Shown here piece by piece: positions 11,289-24,400 of a stretch of 64,000 nt of DNA. The DNA comes from Trileptium ribeirensis (taxonomy: Eukaryota > Nematoda > Enoplea > Enoplida > Thoracostomopsidae). The stretch covers positions 62,001-126,000 of the forward strand of contig JASANE010024922.1 in NCBI GenBank assembly GCA_030248225.1, in the 5' to 3' direction. Each line of letters starts with the position of its first letter. Position 1 is the stretch's first letter. A program made the translations under genes and the position numbers. The notes under the pieces were generated by a model, which was given only the letters and a program-made list of their open reading frames with translations, did no database searches and was not told where the DNA came from.

Positions 11289-13383
11289 CTGTCCAGAAAT
11301 ATAAAAACTGAAGTTATCCTCACATAAGACAATTTTACTCGCTGAGTCGATTGTAGTGGTTAATTTTAGTCTCTGAGGTTTATATAATACATATAAGTAT
11401 ATATTTATTCGGCATGAAAAGTGAACAGCCGCGCTGGTCGAAGGCTGCGAAGTAGCGCGAAGTAGGCCGGGTTTCGCGCTAGTAAATACAATTGATCCCT
11501 TTATACCCTTTATTACCTTTTATTCGAACTGAATTACATTTATCTCTGATCGGAAATAAACGGTTCTTTGATGCCTATCCACATAATATGTTTGGATTAG
11601 CCCCATTCGTGAACAAATGCGCTCTTAGTTTTAATGTCTTACTGATACAAACTCGTTTAATAAATAAATAAATTTTGCTAATTTCGCTTCGCACAAAATT
11701 TAGGTAAGTTTGGTTTAATATTCGTGAGAACAAAATGGATTAATTTTTATCGCAGAGCAATTTGGCCGCAAACACTTTTACACTAAATTCTGATTGAACC
11801 AAAAAGTTTCGCAACAAGTTTTGGGTGAAACAACCAAAAGGGAGGGTGAAAAATGAGTTTACTGTCGCAAAATACATTTTAAACTTAACTGGTACAGTCT
11901 GAAACTAATTAAATACAGAGTACATTTCTACAAGCATAGAAAATTTTGTAGACCGAGTCTAATTTTACATGTTTGTTTCGGTAAAACATAGATTTTGGCG
12001 TCTATACTATAATTGATTAGTTTTTCAGCAAATGTTGGAACCATCGTGAACTTCCAACTTATCAAATAATTAGTTCATTTGAAAGTATTTGAATAAATTA
12101 GTAGTTTATTTAGGCAAATCAGAACATAAAATTGCATGTCCTGCTATATCTCAATGTAGAGAATGCCTGTCTTTCTTTTAAAACTAGTGACTATAAATGA
12201 GTGTGTGTCCAGATTGAGCCTGATCGGAAACTTGCCATTGACCCGAGGATATCAGGTCATACTCTAAGACGAATCGATTCACACAGCCGTTTCTTCATAG
12301 CAATTTGTAATGTGCTTGCTTCATGAAACTTTATTCGTGGTCCTGGACATTTTCCGTAATACATTTGCAGCTATGTCCGGTGGAGTATGTCAGCTATTCC
12401 CAATAGTGTCACTATTTTAAGTATATTCCTTTATATATTGATTTTGTACTTGTGGTTGACTGCTCGAAGAATCAACTATAAATAAGATGTCCACCGCATA
12501 ATTTTGAAAATTGTCGCTGCCGACTCCATATTTTAAATTCAAACAAGTACAATGCTAACTGTTCCAGTATTTTATTTAACTAAATGCAACGCATCAAATT
12601 TTCACTCACTTTCACATCCTTGCCACAATGCTCGGCACTGTATTTTCTACAGCGACTGTCCTTCGTTTGTATCTAATAAGCTTATAAGTTCCAAGCAAAT
12701 ATCATCCTCAAACTCTAAGTAGCTTCCCTTGCATAAATACATTTATATCTTTTCAGTCAGACGCTATGTGCTTGGCAAGTTTGTCGCGCGACATACGTTT
12801 TCATATGTGTCATTATTAGTTTGCTTTGGAATCTTCCTAAAGGAACCGAGCAACAGCTCCCATATTGGGTTGCGGATAGTGTCCGAGACTTCGAGGTTCA
12901 TTTCACCGGGCCAAAACTTTATTCAGCATTGTATGAAATGCAAATTAATTCATGTATGGATGAATAAAAACGTTTTAATAGTTTTTAATTAAAGCTAACA
13001 TATATTTCAGTTTAATTTTATTTTAGCGTTTTATTTTATCACGTATTATTTTATAAGTTTTCAAACTCGGAAAAAATACTCTTTATGTATAAATGCTATA
13101 GATATAATATTTTCACTTTTACAACTTCGATAGGACATAGCCATATTGATGAACGAAAACATATACAATGTGGGAAGGTTGATTTTTCTACGCACACAAA
13201 AATGAAAAACTTAAAAGCCACCGAAAAATCTCGAATGAAGAGAATACATTTATGCAGCTTAGCTTTGAGTTTGTATTGCTTTTAAATAGTTCGCTGCAAT
13301 AATATGAATAAAAAATTCAACCAGTCGAAAAACATAACAGTATTTATCTGAGTTTCAAGTTCTCTGCAAAGTGTGACATATTG
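11289..13383. other. AT-rich region without a firm gene
   Basis: It should contain intron sequence and perhaps earlier exons of the gene ending at 10945, but I could not place them. The segment at about 12835-12930 contains ggaaccgagcaacagctccc and shares its core, in opposite orientation, with the piggyBac-type elements at 48.8-49.4 kb, so the ORF at 12729-12992 is repeat-derived. Confidence 0.45.
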
Positions 13384-13487
13384 ATGCGAAAAAATCCTAG
13401 CCGCCATCCACAGGACCAGTACTTCACGAAACTATTTCTGGGCTGCGGGTCTGCGCTGCGTTGGACAGAGGCCAGAATTAGTCAACG
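13384..13487 (+). CDS. Candidate plus-strand exon, product unknown
   Basis: An open stretch ends at a plausible donor (CAACG then GTTAGC) in phase 2. It either starts at the ATG at 13384 or is internal and begins at 13414 after the acceptor ccatccacag. Residues such as DQYFTKLFLGCGSALRW look protein-like. The next candidate plus exon (17084) needs exactly a phase-2 partner, and the junction would give an Arg codon. No family is recognised. Confidence 0.3.
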
Positions 13488-15110
13488 GTTAGCATATATT
13501 TTAGATAGGGTGACTGATTTCATTAACGTAACATTATCGATAGCGTATATGATAATAATACAAAACTCGACTGCTTGTTATACACGTGAACATTGGATTT
13601 AAATAGTTGTCAATAAATGTAAAGATGTTTGAAAAACGATGCAATGTATTTCCGCAAAATTTAATATGGCTTATTGTTTAAATTTCTATAATGCATTACC
13701 GAGAGGGTAGCCAAGATTTTCGGACGGGGGTGACTCAGACAGGACCATTAGTTCATATATGCTCAACGGGGGGTACGGTTATTACCGGTTCTTGATGCGT
13801 TGGTGCCCCATCGGCGCGGAACGCGAACATTCCCCGTTTGGCAGATGGACAACATGCACCACCCCCCTCCCCATCACGGTGCCGTAACATTTCTCGAAAA
13901 TTGGTAAATATGTGGAAAAATTAGGGTAAATGGGCACAAATACGTACAAATGCTAGAGAACATTTTAGCAAAAACTGGGCAACATCCACAAAAATGCTGA
14001 AAATTGAGCAAAATTTGGAAAATTGTGAACTTTTAAAAGTTTAACCCACCCCATCCGGCACGCTAATCGGCTGAACACTGTTTCGTAGGATATTGGATGC
14101 CAACCCCAACATATGATTAGTCGAGAAGGCAGAAAAAGTTTTCGGTCGAAATTTGATCTTTTGATTACGCTAAACGCAGCGAGTCTAAACGGTAGAGATT
14201 TTAGATCCCTTCTAAAATATTTCCTCGACCATGATCCAACAGAGGGGAACTTCCGCGACTTCCCCCTTTGCCTACGCCCATGTGAATTACATGCTTCAGA
14301 TTCACATTGCAGCAATACACTGTTACTTATTCTAAGAGCACATGAGAAACAAAAATTTATATATTTAGCGCATATTTATATAAACACAACAGTTTTATAC
14401 TTATTTATTTTGTTTCAACTTCTTGATATATATGCAATAAGCAGTTTTTGCGAACCTGTTAAGTCGTTCTGTAACTTACTAAAAACGAAGTAAGGTGATG
14501 ATTGCTAAATTTACATATCTGTGTTTGTTAAGAGAGTGGAACCGTGTTTTGTTTTCGAAGAGTTTCGCTTTTGCTTGTAGGGTATTGATAGTATTTTATT
14601 TTTGTATCTGTTTATCAAAGCAGATATATGGAGATGCTCAGACACTAAGTTAAGTATGGAAAGTATATATATAACGATAATCTTAGTTAGGTAGTTATCT
14701 TTCCACAGTTCAATGTTTAATATACATAATTTATTATGCATTTCTGAGAGCAAATTCCATTTCATTTACTGGAGAATTCTTGCGGTGAATAGTGAATATT
14801 GGCTGGCAAACGTGCCAGTGGTAATTTTTATAAAATGCGTTATTCGATACAGGGATATACTACGAGGTAGTAATCAGTAGAACCATGCTAGCACAGTTAA
14901 ATAATTAAATAAATTTTGAGTATTTTAGTTTGGCAAACATTGATAAACCATATTCAGTCTAACAAAAGACGTTAAATCTGATATAAGTTGTCAATATCAA
15001 TGTGACAACACTCTCGTAGGCTTATTTCTAAAAAAGATTATTTTTAGTGTTCATTGGTTCAGAGACAAACGTTAACTAGAAAATGACAAATTAGTCACAA
15101 ATATTTTTAA
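13488..15110. other. No supported feature
   Basis: Two overlapping antiparallel ORFs at 13965-14493 have neither splice context nor motifs. A patch at about 13700-13870 is GC-richer than its surroundings and has a different texture, perhaps a decayed repeat. The remainder is AT-rich. Confidence 0.4.
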
Positions 15111-15116
15111 TTTAAT
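15111..15116 (-). terminator. Candidate poly(A) signal ATTAAA
   Basis: ATTAAA on the minus strand lies 62 bases past the stop codon of the nine-exon gene at 15178, a normal distance for a short 3' UTR. Confidence 0.5.
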
Positions 15117-15177
15117 AATAAAAGAAAAATACTATGTCAAGTGAATAATCGTTGTGTTATTAGTTATTAAAGTTAGC

Positions 15178-15420
15178 CTATCCATCAAGTCCTCTAAATC
15201 CAGAAAATCGCGTTCGCGATCGACCAGTTTGCCGTCCTGTTGTTCTTGGCCTTACCCGACTACCTCTTGTGCGACCACCACGGCGACCCCCGGATTTACG
15301 TCCATTCCCATTTGAATCACCACCATTGGAAGAGCTTGGCGAACCATCATCCTTTTGGTTGCTGAAAAGGCACACAGGATGTTTTTCATTGCGCGTCCGT
15401 GTGCAGTCTGGAAAGTCTTC
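15178..15420 (-). CDS. Secreted protein gene, exon 9 (terminal)
   Basis: The acceptor tttgtgcttttag ends at 15421 and the reading enters in phase 0. The 80 codons encode residues 472-551. The last two cysteines (477, 488) come first, then a Ser/Gly/Asn linker, then an Arg/Gly-rich tail (GRKSGGRRGGRTRGSR and on), then TAG. The tail resembles RGG-type low-complexity sequence, but here it sits on a secreted protein and could bind acidic polymers such as sulfated glycans (inference). Confidence 0.8.
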   Translation of the reverse strand, partial: EDFPDCTRTRNEKHPVCLFSNQKDDGSPSSSNGGDSNGNGRKSGGRRGGRTRGSRVRPRTTGRQTGRSRTRFSGFRGLDG

Positions 15421-18400
15421 CTAAAAGCACAAATACGAATTTGATTGAGAGAACGTTTAGCAAGAGCAAATATGCAAAGATACTGTTAAATTTGTTTAAA
15501 CTTGTGTTATAGCTAATCTATTCTACCAAAATCACTTACAAAACTCTGGTGTCAAGCCAATATAACTGGTTACAAGTAAATAAAATAATTGCAAATGTTA
15601 TTTTGTTGGTGTGTAAGATGCGTCGGTCACGTTATAATGTTCCTAACGTTTGGAACCTATGTACACAAAACAGTGTTAGGCACACTATCGACAATAGGGT
15701 GCCTTAGACACTCCTATGTTTTTATAAAGTTTTTCAAAGGTAGCTAGCTAGGGGTATTGCCACTTCTCTATGGTGCCAAGCACACCGTGCCTTCTTGCAG
15801 TTTTATTGGCAGTGTGCGGCATTATTTCGTCAACGTTCATATGGCCTAAGATACAAATATCAAGAGTTTAAAAAACTACGCAGCATAGTTGACTAGTAAA
15901 TCGCATTGACTAAAGACGGTTTCCATTACAGTTAATTCGAGCCAAATTGGTAGCTAAGGGTGTGGACGACACTGTAAAGAAAAATATAGTAGCTAGGGGT
16001 GTGTCGTATACCCTCGGCAATTGATTCACTGTATGACTGGCACCGTGACTGTCTATACGGTAGAATCGCGACTAGAGGGGACAAAAAGTTCGAAACAGCG
16101 GTGTCATTATAAGGTGAACGTCGCATAAATTTTCCAAACAGCTACTTATACGCGCGCTTGCTTAATCCAGATTCTGTTTAAACTTAAAAGTAACGGCATT
16201 CTTATAAGCTGTCAAACAACGAAAGGCATTGAAAGCATTGGCTAACCTTTTTTAAAACCTGGCTCTTGTGTCTGTGGTTTACTATTTTAAGTGGCCACTG
16301 GAATATACAATGGTACCAATAACAGCTTTGAACCAATGCTTAAATTTTATAAGTATAGTTCCAGGTTAAACTTGATAGAATATTTGGTAAAGTAAGTGCA
16401 TTAATACTAGTTGTCTTTGCCAATTATATAAGTGTACTTTGATGCTTTGCAAATATATGTTGAGTTTATTCAATACATATTGATTTTTGTGAAGCCATAT
16501 ACTACATCATTGCACTGTTTCATAGCCACATTTCCTATCGAGATGTAGCTAAACAAAAACTTTTTTACACTGCAATGTCCATTGTCCCTTTTTAAATCCA
16601 ATAAATTGAAGGGTCCAAGTAACCCTGAGGGGCGTTAAGTTATAACGTTAGAAAAAATAATCGGCTTAAAGCGTGGGGACGATGTTTGGTGCGGCAGTCC
16701 CCCAACTTAGGCTTAGTGTATGTGTCGTGTAAGAACCTTAGCTTAGGCTATGGCTAAGGCTTAGGATTAGTGTTCGCGGGAACGGTATGGCCTACATTTT
16801 ATTTACGCCCCTTAGGTGCGGCACCATATGCTAATCGCCTAATATTGGCTGTTTAAAACCGAATATCTGATGATTTCACAAACTCTAATCTAATTTACAT
16901 TTTTATCGTATAATAAATTTATAATATGTGCTGAACACGACGGCAATACATGCATGATTTGGCAACTGCGGCATTACAGTGATACTGCATCATTTAATTT
17001 ACACTTAATATATTTCATCGGGATTCAATATTTTTAAGGTTAGACTTTGTGTTATGTCCTTTTAATGTCATCGTTTTTTCTAGTATTATACAAAATTTTC
17101 ATAATTCATGGGCAGCTTTGCAGCGTCAAAAGACGCCTATTGAATTCACTACCTATTGGACCAGACCGTTTGACATTCCGCTTTTCAAGGTAGGTGCAAT
17201 GGAATATATCAGCACTGAGCATTTAGCCATAATATGTAATATATCGGACACGCAGTAGATAGATTATGGACGAATTGGCCAAAATAATTATTATCAAGAG
17301 TTCATGATGGCTATCTGAGAGTTTTCGACATCACCATATAAACACGCCAGGTGTGGCGATATGGGGGTTGCAGTGGTGACAACATGGTTCACGTAAATCC
17401 CTATGTGTTTATACGGTCATGGCGAGAAATATCATACTCTTGCCAAGAAGTCTTCATACTTCCTTAAAAAATTCAAGTCCGAAGGAGTAAAACACACTGT
17501 CGTGCCTTTCATTACAAATCAAAAATAGACAAAAACTTACAGGTTTATCGTAGTTGGTCACACCTTTCTTAACCGCAAAATCAATGACAACAGCCTTGCA
17601 TGCGACTTTGGCGATATAATTTTTAGCATCAGCACTGCTACGTTGAACGCCGAAGATTCCCTTCTTACCGCAAGAAAACTTGTTTCGATCTGTGATACGG
17701 AAGATGTCCATTTGTACAATTACAGACGATTTCTGTAATATATTATTTGATACAAACTACATGTTTATATTTAAGTATGAGTATGCGATTCCATCATGAT
17801 GCCGTATTCACATTGCCGCCGATCCGATACAAGTTGAAGCGACCCGCATCTGGTCTGATTCGATTTGCGTTCACGGGGCATCCGATCCATATGGTCCGAT
17901 TAGACCAAACTCAACGGCTACCGTATACCATGTGGATGTGTTTGTATTTCTTCATCCATCATCCGATTTAGATTTGATAAAACTTTGCATCCTCTATCGG
18001 ATCATATCGTGTCGGAGGCAATGTGAACACGCCCACACATACAATCCTTGGTTCAACCACGGCCATAAATACAGGTATTTCTAAATGTAGCTCTACAACT
18101 GTACAGTATTTTCAGAAATTACAGATCATGTCAATTTCTCCCTCCCAGTGGGTCATGTCTGCATTTGCCCAACCAGTTGTGTAATTCGTGTGAAGGTTGT
18201 CCCTAAACCACTAAACTAAATTTTAGCATTACACCCTAACCTAAATAAACATTAAATGTTTGCTGTTGCACTCATTATTAGGTCCTCTAAGATAATCATG
18301 TCAAGTTTCCAAACTATTTGGAAGAACATAAATATTGCAGTGGCACAGCTTAGGTTCGTTGTACTTCGTTATCAGGAAGTATTTAGCTATACCTTGATGG

Positions 18401-21400
18401 ATATATATTTTATGACGTTATTTGGAAAGCTATATCAAATCCAGTTTGTCCTACAAATACCAAATATTTTACGTATTACTTGTATTAAATCAGGTGGTTA
18501 TAAAAAATGATCGATATATCAAAAACACTCACGTATACTGTATACTCAGAATATTTAGACATATTTTTACCGACGTCAGCAAGCCTGCCAATTTTCCAAC
18601 TCCTCTGAGCCTTAATCAAGCCCGAATAAGATACCGTTACCACCGGAACAAGCTTTTTGTAGTCTGCAACCGCGTTAGGGTCTGGGCAATACTGAACCTT
18701 GATTGTTTCGGTACGAACATTTGTACAACGTTCTGCTCACAAGTATCAGTTGCTGTTATTAAATCAGTTGATTATCAAAAATGATCAATATATCAAAAAC
18801 CGTCGCATACACTGTATTCCCAGAATATTAAAACATATTTTACCGATGTCAGCAAGCCTGCCAATTTTCCAACTCCGCCGAGCCGTCCGCCAAGCCCGCC
18901 TAAGATGCCGCTACCACCGGAACAAGCTTTTTTGTAGTCTGCAACCGCATTAGGGTCTGGGCAATACCGAACCTTGATCGTTTCGGTACGAACATTTGGC
19001 ACAACGTTCTGTTCACAGGCATCCGTTGCTGTCGTTGAAAAGAAATAAGTGCTAAGATCAGAATGACGGCCACCGCCTGAACGTGGGCTTGGCTGACACA
19101 CGTTTTCATAGAAGCTGAAAATGGAGGGAAAAATTAGAAACAATCCAATGCATTCAATTTCGATGTACTTTTCAATATAAACAATGATAAACTGCGCCTT
19201 CCTTAAAGAAATGGGCACTGGACTACCTAGCGAGTTTTATAGAGACAACCACAAGATTTACCATAGTGTCAATTTTAAGATATTTATAGGTCAGAATTGA
19301 AACTCAGGCAAATGCGACGTTTATGTTATAAGATGTCCAAAGTTAGAAACGTCTTTTTCTTTGTATAATCACTGCAATACCGTTGTTTCTGGTAATCGGT
19401 AGGCTATAAAATGAAATACAAATCAAATGTCTGGGACACCATGTATAATATCAGATGTCTTCTACAAAAAAATTAAAAACACTTGAAAACGCTGTTCCAA
19501 ACAGCTAAGTTAAAATTTCAAACTATTGACCCCAGTTGATAACATCCCGTAATCACCTATGGCGTAAACCAGAGATAGAAACGGGTCACCGGGTCGTCGG
19601 GTCATTTCAGGTCAAATCTGTGACCGGCACTCATGGTCGCGGGATCACGGTTGGTGACCCGGTCTGATTCACATGTTAAAAACCAAGGTGCTCCATTGCA
19701 ATATACTCAACAGGACGGCTTCTCTTCTCGTTATATCAATGTCGTCTTTTGCCTTCTGCTTTGTCTGCCCTGCTCTTCCGCTTTTGCAAACTCAAGCGCA
19801 CATAAACTAAGATCTTCGACGACGACTGTTATAAATTCGCAATAAAATCTGACCTGAAGGTGAAAATTTAGCAAAAGTGTGTTGGGCTGCTTTGCGAAAC
19901 AGGGAAAAATTCATTAGTGTGCTCTTTAGAGCAGTTAACAAAGGCTATAGTTCTCACATATAAAATTGTGGATATCGTTTTAGAATTACAATATCAGTAT
20001 CGCACAGAGATAGTTTGATATAAAATAATGGTTCAGCGTCAATCCTGTCACTATCTTGACGATCGCTATTATACAAATAAATAATCAGCAACTCTTTATT
20101 ACCAGTTAACACCATTGCAGCGGGATTCGTCACCGCAGTCGAATTCTTTACATCCCGGAATATATATGTAGAGGCGGAATGCGAGATCGGATATGGCAAC
20201 GTTTGGTGGAATTCGAACTTTGGCATCGATATTAAAACAACCAGGAAATTCGTACTACAAAATTTTTTAAATTAATGTTATATTTTCTGGATCGCCCTAT
20301 ATCGATAAGTCATCTGTCCAGCTTGTTACCACAGTTACGAATTTCACGACGCTGCGACTGAGCATAAGTCTTAGTTAAATTTTTTGGATAGCTCTATATG
20401 GATAAACAGATCTGTCTGGCTTATTAGCACAATTCTGATTTCGCCACCCTGCGCCTGAGCATAATGTTCACCTAGATTTTCTGGATCATCCTATATCGTA
20501 AACATATATGCCCGGCTTATTAGTACAATTCTGATTCCGCTATGCTGCGCCTGAGCATAAGTCTCACTTAAATTTTCTGGATCGCACTATATCGATAAGC
20601 AAATCTGTCCAGCATATTAGTACAATTCTGATTCCGCAACCATGCGACTGAGCATAAGTTTCGGCTAAATTTTCAGGATATCCGTATATTGATAATGAGA
20701 TCTGTCCTGGTTATTAGCACAATTCTGATTCCGCTACGCTGCGCCTGAGCATAAGCTTCAGCTAAATTTTCTGGACCGCCCTATATCGATAAGCAAATCT
20801 GTCCGGCTTATTAGCACAATTCTGATGCCACGACGCTGCGCCTGAGCATGAGTTTCAGATAAATTTTCTGGATAGGTCGAGATCGATAAACAGACCTTTC
20901 CGGCTTATTAGTACAATTCTGATTCCGCTATGCTGCGCCTAAGCATAAGTCTCACTTAAATTTTTTTGATTGGATCGCCCTCTATCGATAAGCATATCTA
21001 TCCGGCTTATTAGCTGAAATCTGATTCCGATATCGCTGCGCCTGAGCATAAGCTTCAGCTAAATTTTCTGGAGAGCCCTATATCGATAAGCAGATCTGTC
21101 CGGCATATTAGTACAATTCTCATTCCGCTACGCTGCGCCTGAGCATACGCTTCAGCTAAATTTTCTGGACCGCCCTATATCGATAAGGAAATCTGTCAGG
21201 CTTCGAACAATTCTGATTCCGCCACTCTGCGCCTGAGCATATGTTTTGGCTAAATCTACGGGATCATCGTATATTGATAATGAGATCTGTCCTGGCTATT
21301 AGCATAATTCTGATTATGCGACGCCTGCGTCTGAGCATAAGACTGAGTTAAATTTACTGGGCCATCGTATATCGATAAGCAGATCTGTCCGGGTTATTAG

Positions 21401-24400
21401 CACAATTCTGATTCCGCGACGCTGCAGATGAGTGTAAAGGTCAGTTAAAGTTTCGTACAAAAAAAGAGAACAAGGACAAAGGAGTCCACACAAACAGACG
21501 CCGCGGGAGAAAAACAGGAAGGAGCCAAGAGCAGCGCAACCAACGCCCCCCCCCACACACCAAACAACACAAACCCCCCCCCCAACTAACTAGTGAAGCT
21601 CGCTTGCGAGCCAGAACTCGAGTAGTGAGAACAATCCCCCGAAGTCTGTTGTAGAAAGCACACACAAACAAAGTCTACACACAGTACGCAGGTGCAGCAT
21701 TATATAAACCGTGAGTGATGAGTCATAGTTACGCCCGCCTCTGTTGATAGCCAACGTATGCAGTTGACAAAACATCATACAACGACTACAAAAACATTCA
21801 ACTAACAATTTAATAATTCAATAAGACCCTAAATTGACCGTGAAAAGAACGTTAAAGAATTCAAACCGATACTTGAGAAAAATCTGATTTTTCATACCAA
21901 GTATCAAGCAGAAGTGTGAAAAATATTTGCCACACAATAGTTTTGACACTCGCAATGAGCTTGTCTGCCCAAAAAAACCCACATCTGACGCAAAACTAAC
22001 AATAAACACATATTCAGGTGCTTTTCCCACGACTTGTCACCAAAAATTTCGAAAACGTCATTTTTTATGCCAAGTATGAACCAGAAGTGTAAAAAAATTT
22101 GCCCATCTATATTTTTAACACTTGCAATGAGTTTATCTGCCCAGAAAACCCCATATAAGACACTAAAAGCAACAAAAACACACATTTAGGTGCATTTCCC
22201 ACGACTTTTCACCAAATATGAAACTTGGCGCCAACTATAAGCTTATGCATTCCAGATTGGGAAGTAGTTGAAAAACTTTTTATATATCATTGGCAAGCCC
22301 TGGTAAAGCTACATGGAATAGGCCTATTAGTTTGCGGATATCTCGTTTACTTATCGGGAAAAGCCGCAAAAACTGGAGGGGATGCCCGAAAAATGGGCCA
22401 AAATGATGTCATTTTGCCCCATAACTTTTCCCACGGGAAAAATTCAAAAATCGGGCTCTGTCACTACACATAAATCGACCATTGCGGTTCGAATGAGCTA
22501 TATTGCATTAAAATCCGCCCAACCATTATCGAGATCCAGGTGCGAAACACACACAGACAGGACCTCCTCAACTCTCCTCCAGAGCCAAAATTGAAAATTC
22601 TCGTTCCACTCGAATTCAAATATTTTTTCAGTAGTCCGTCCCTGCTGTCAATCTTAGAGACATAGCCGCTCCCGACTCGGATAAATATGTTGGCATAGCT
22701 TGGCTATTTGTTTTGTTTATGAAGGTCGAGATGTCGCTCTGCCATTTGCTTTTGTCACGAGCCGAAATTGGTTCTAAGACAAAATTCGGCCCTAGATGTA
22801 CACATCTTAAGGTAAATGATGCATTATAAAACGCTTTGAAATGCAATAGATGTTGAATGTCATAACTTGCAGTGGATAATTCCCTTATAATACAATTATT
22901 ACTTTAGTACCTTTTAGTACTAACTGCAAAGCAATTGCACAGTAAATCGCATGCGAATGTAAATTAACGTAGACATGTCACACATATTCTATATCCTGTA
23001 TAAAATCGCGAAAGCTAATAGTGAAAGAAGTGTTAAAATTTCGGTACACACAGATCTTTTCATTAAAACTAGTTTTGTTGTGGGATAAAATATCTTCAAA
23101 ATATAGTAGTTTAGCGCGAAATCTATTTCAAACTGCAGTTACTGATTTGGGTTCTACGTAACCCCTATTTACGGTCGCATATAAGAAGTTCTTTTATCTA
23201 CTAAAAGCTACATTTAGCTAGATATTAAATTTAGCTTTTACATTTTGCATTATATTGAAAATACCTACAGTACTTTGGTTTTGTTTAATTCATACGAATA
23301 GGTAAAGAAAAATACTGTCACAATTTGTCGAAGGGAAATACTGACAAAATTAGAGGGAATTTTCTATTTTGTAGAATCGTTTCGGTGCTTTTCAACATGA
23401 GCCAGGTCTGCAGTTTCACTTATAAAAGAAAAGAAGTCAGAAAATGTTCGTCCCCTTAAAAATCAATACAAAATACTAAATAATTAACTACCCTATGTCC
23501 TCATTGTGTACACTCAGTTCTTTTCTAAATTGCTTTTGCTATTTAGCGTAGCGACTATGAAAACAAATAGTAAGCTCGCGCTTTAGCAATAGGGATTGTT
23601 GGGATACAACACTTTAACTTACAGTGTCGCCTTTAGCATTCTCGTATTTGACATCTGCTTTGATGTATTTAAACCCGTTGGGATCGTCTTCATTTAGATT
23701 GTTGAACTCTGAAAATGTAAAATAATGACTTAGAACCTATCAGGTAAAATTTACAACCAACAATGTTCATAGGTTGGCGATTAATTTTAATAAAAACGAC
23801 GACTACTACTCCACTTTCTTATCAATAACATACCGATCGGTTGGTCTTTGACTTATTTATCATGTCAAATTTACAACCAACATTGTTCATACGTTGGCGA
23901 TTAATATGCTAAAAACATGAATACTACTTCACTATTTTCGAATAAATATCAATCGGTTATTAAGTTTGGTTTTAAGTAGAGCATATTAATCGCATTGTAG
24001 TTTCTGCCTCTTATATTCTTATCAAGATATCGAACTGACCTGCTCAAAAATTTGCACTTTATGCTTAGGTTTCAAAAAATGTCAAAGCGAAATTTCAAAA
24101 ATTATAAATTACAAAACTAAAGCGGGAACTGCGAAAAATATAGGTGAAATGTTGTGGAATGCTTCATTTTTACGCTATGCCTTTACGTACACTATGCTAT
24201 TCTTGATAGTCGATCGCTTTGAATGCGCAAGATACTTTTTGACATATTGTACCGTTATCTCTTAGGCCAAGGAAACATCGATTTGATTGAGTCTTTATGG
24301 CAATGGATAATCAATTATTGATATTTATTATTCGGCTTTAAGATAGAAAAGATGCAAACATTATTTATTCTTATATCACTATTATTTGAGGATCCCAATT

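Noticed and set aside
14113..14493. 126-residue plus ORF overlapping a 116-residue minus ORF
   Set aside because: Neither strand has a motif, signal or splice context, and composition does not favour either.
18793..19218. 141-residue minus ORF
   Set aside because: It reads through the acceptor at 19115 and the donor at 18843. Only 18844-19114 is exon, as phase agreement with exons 6 and 8 shows.
22628..22846. 72-residue minus ORF next to the mobile element
   Set aside because: The sequence looks protein-like, but no clean splice sites or matching phase with exons 5 and 6 were found. It abuts a transposon and may be part of another repeat.
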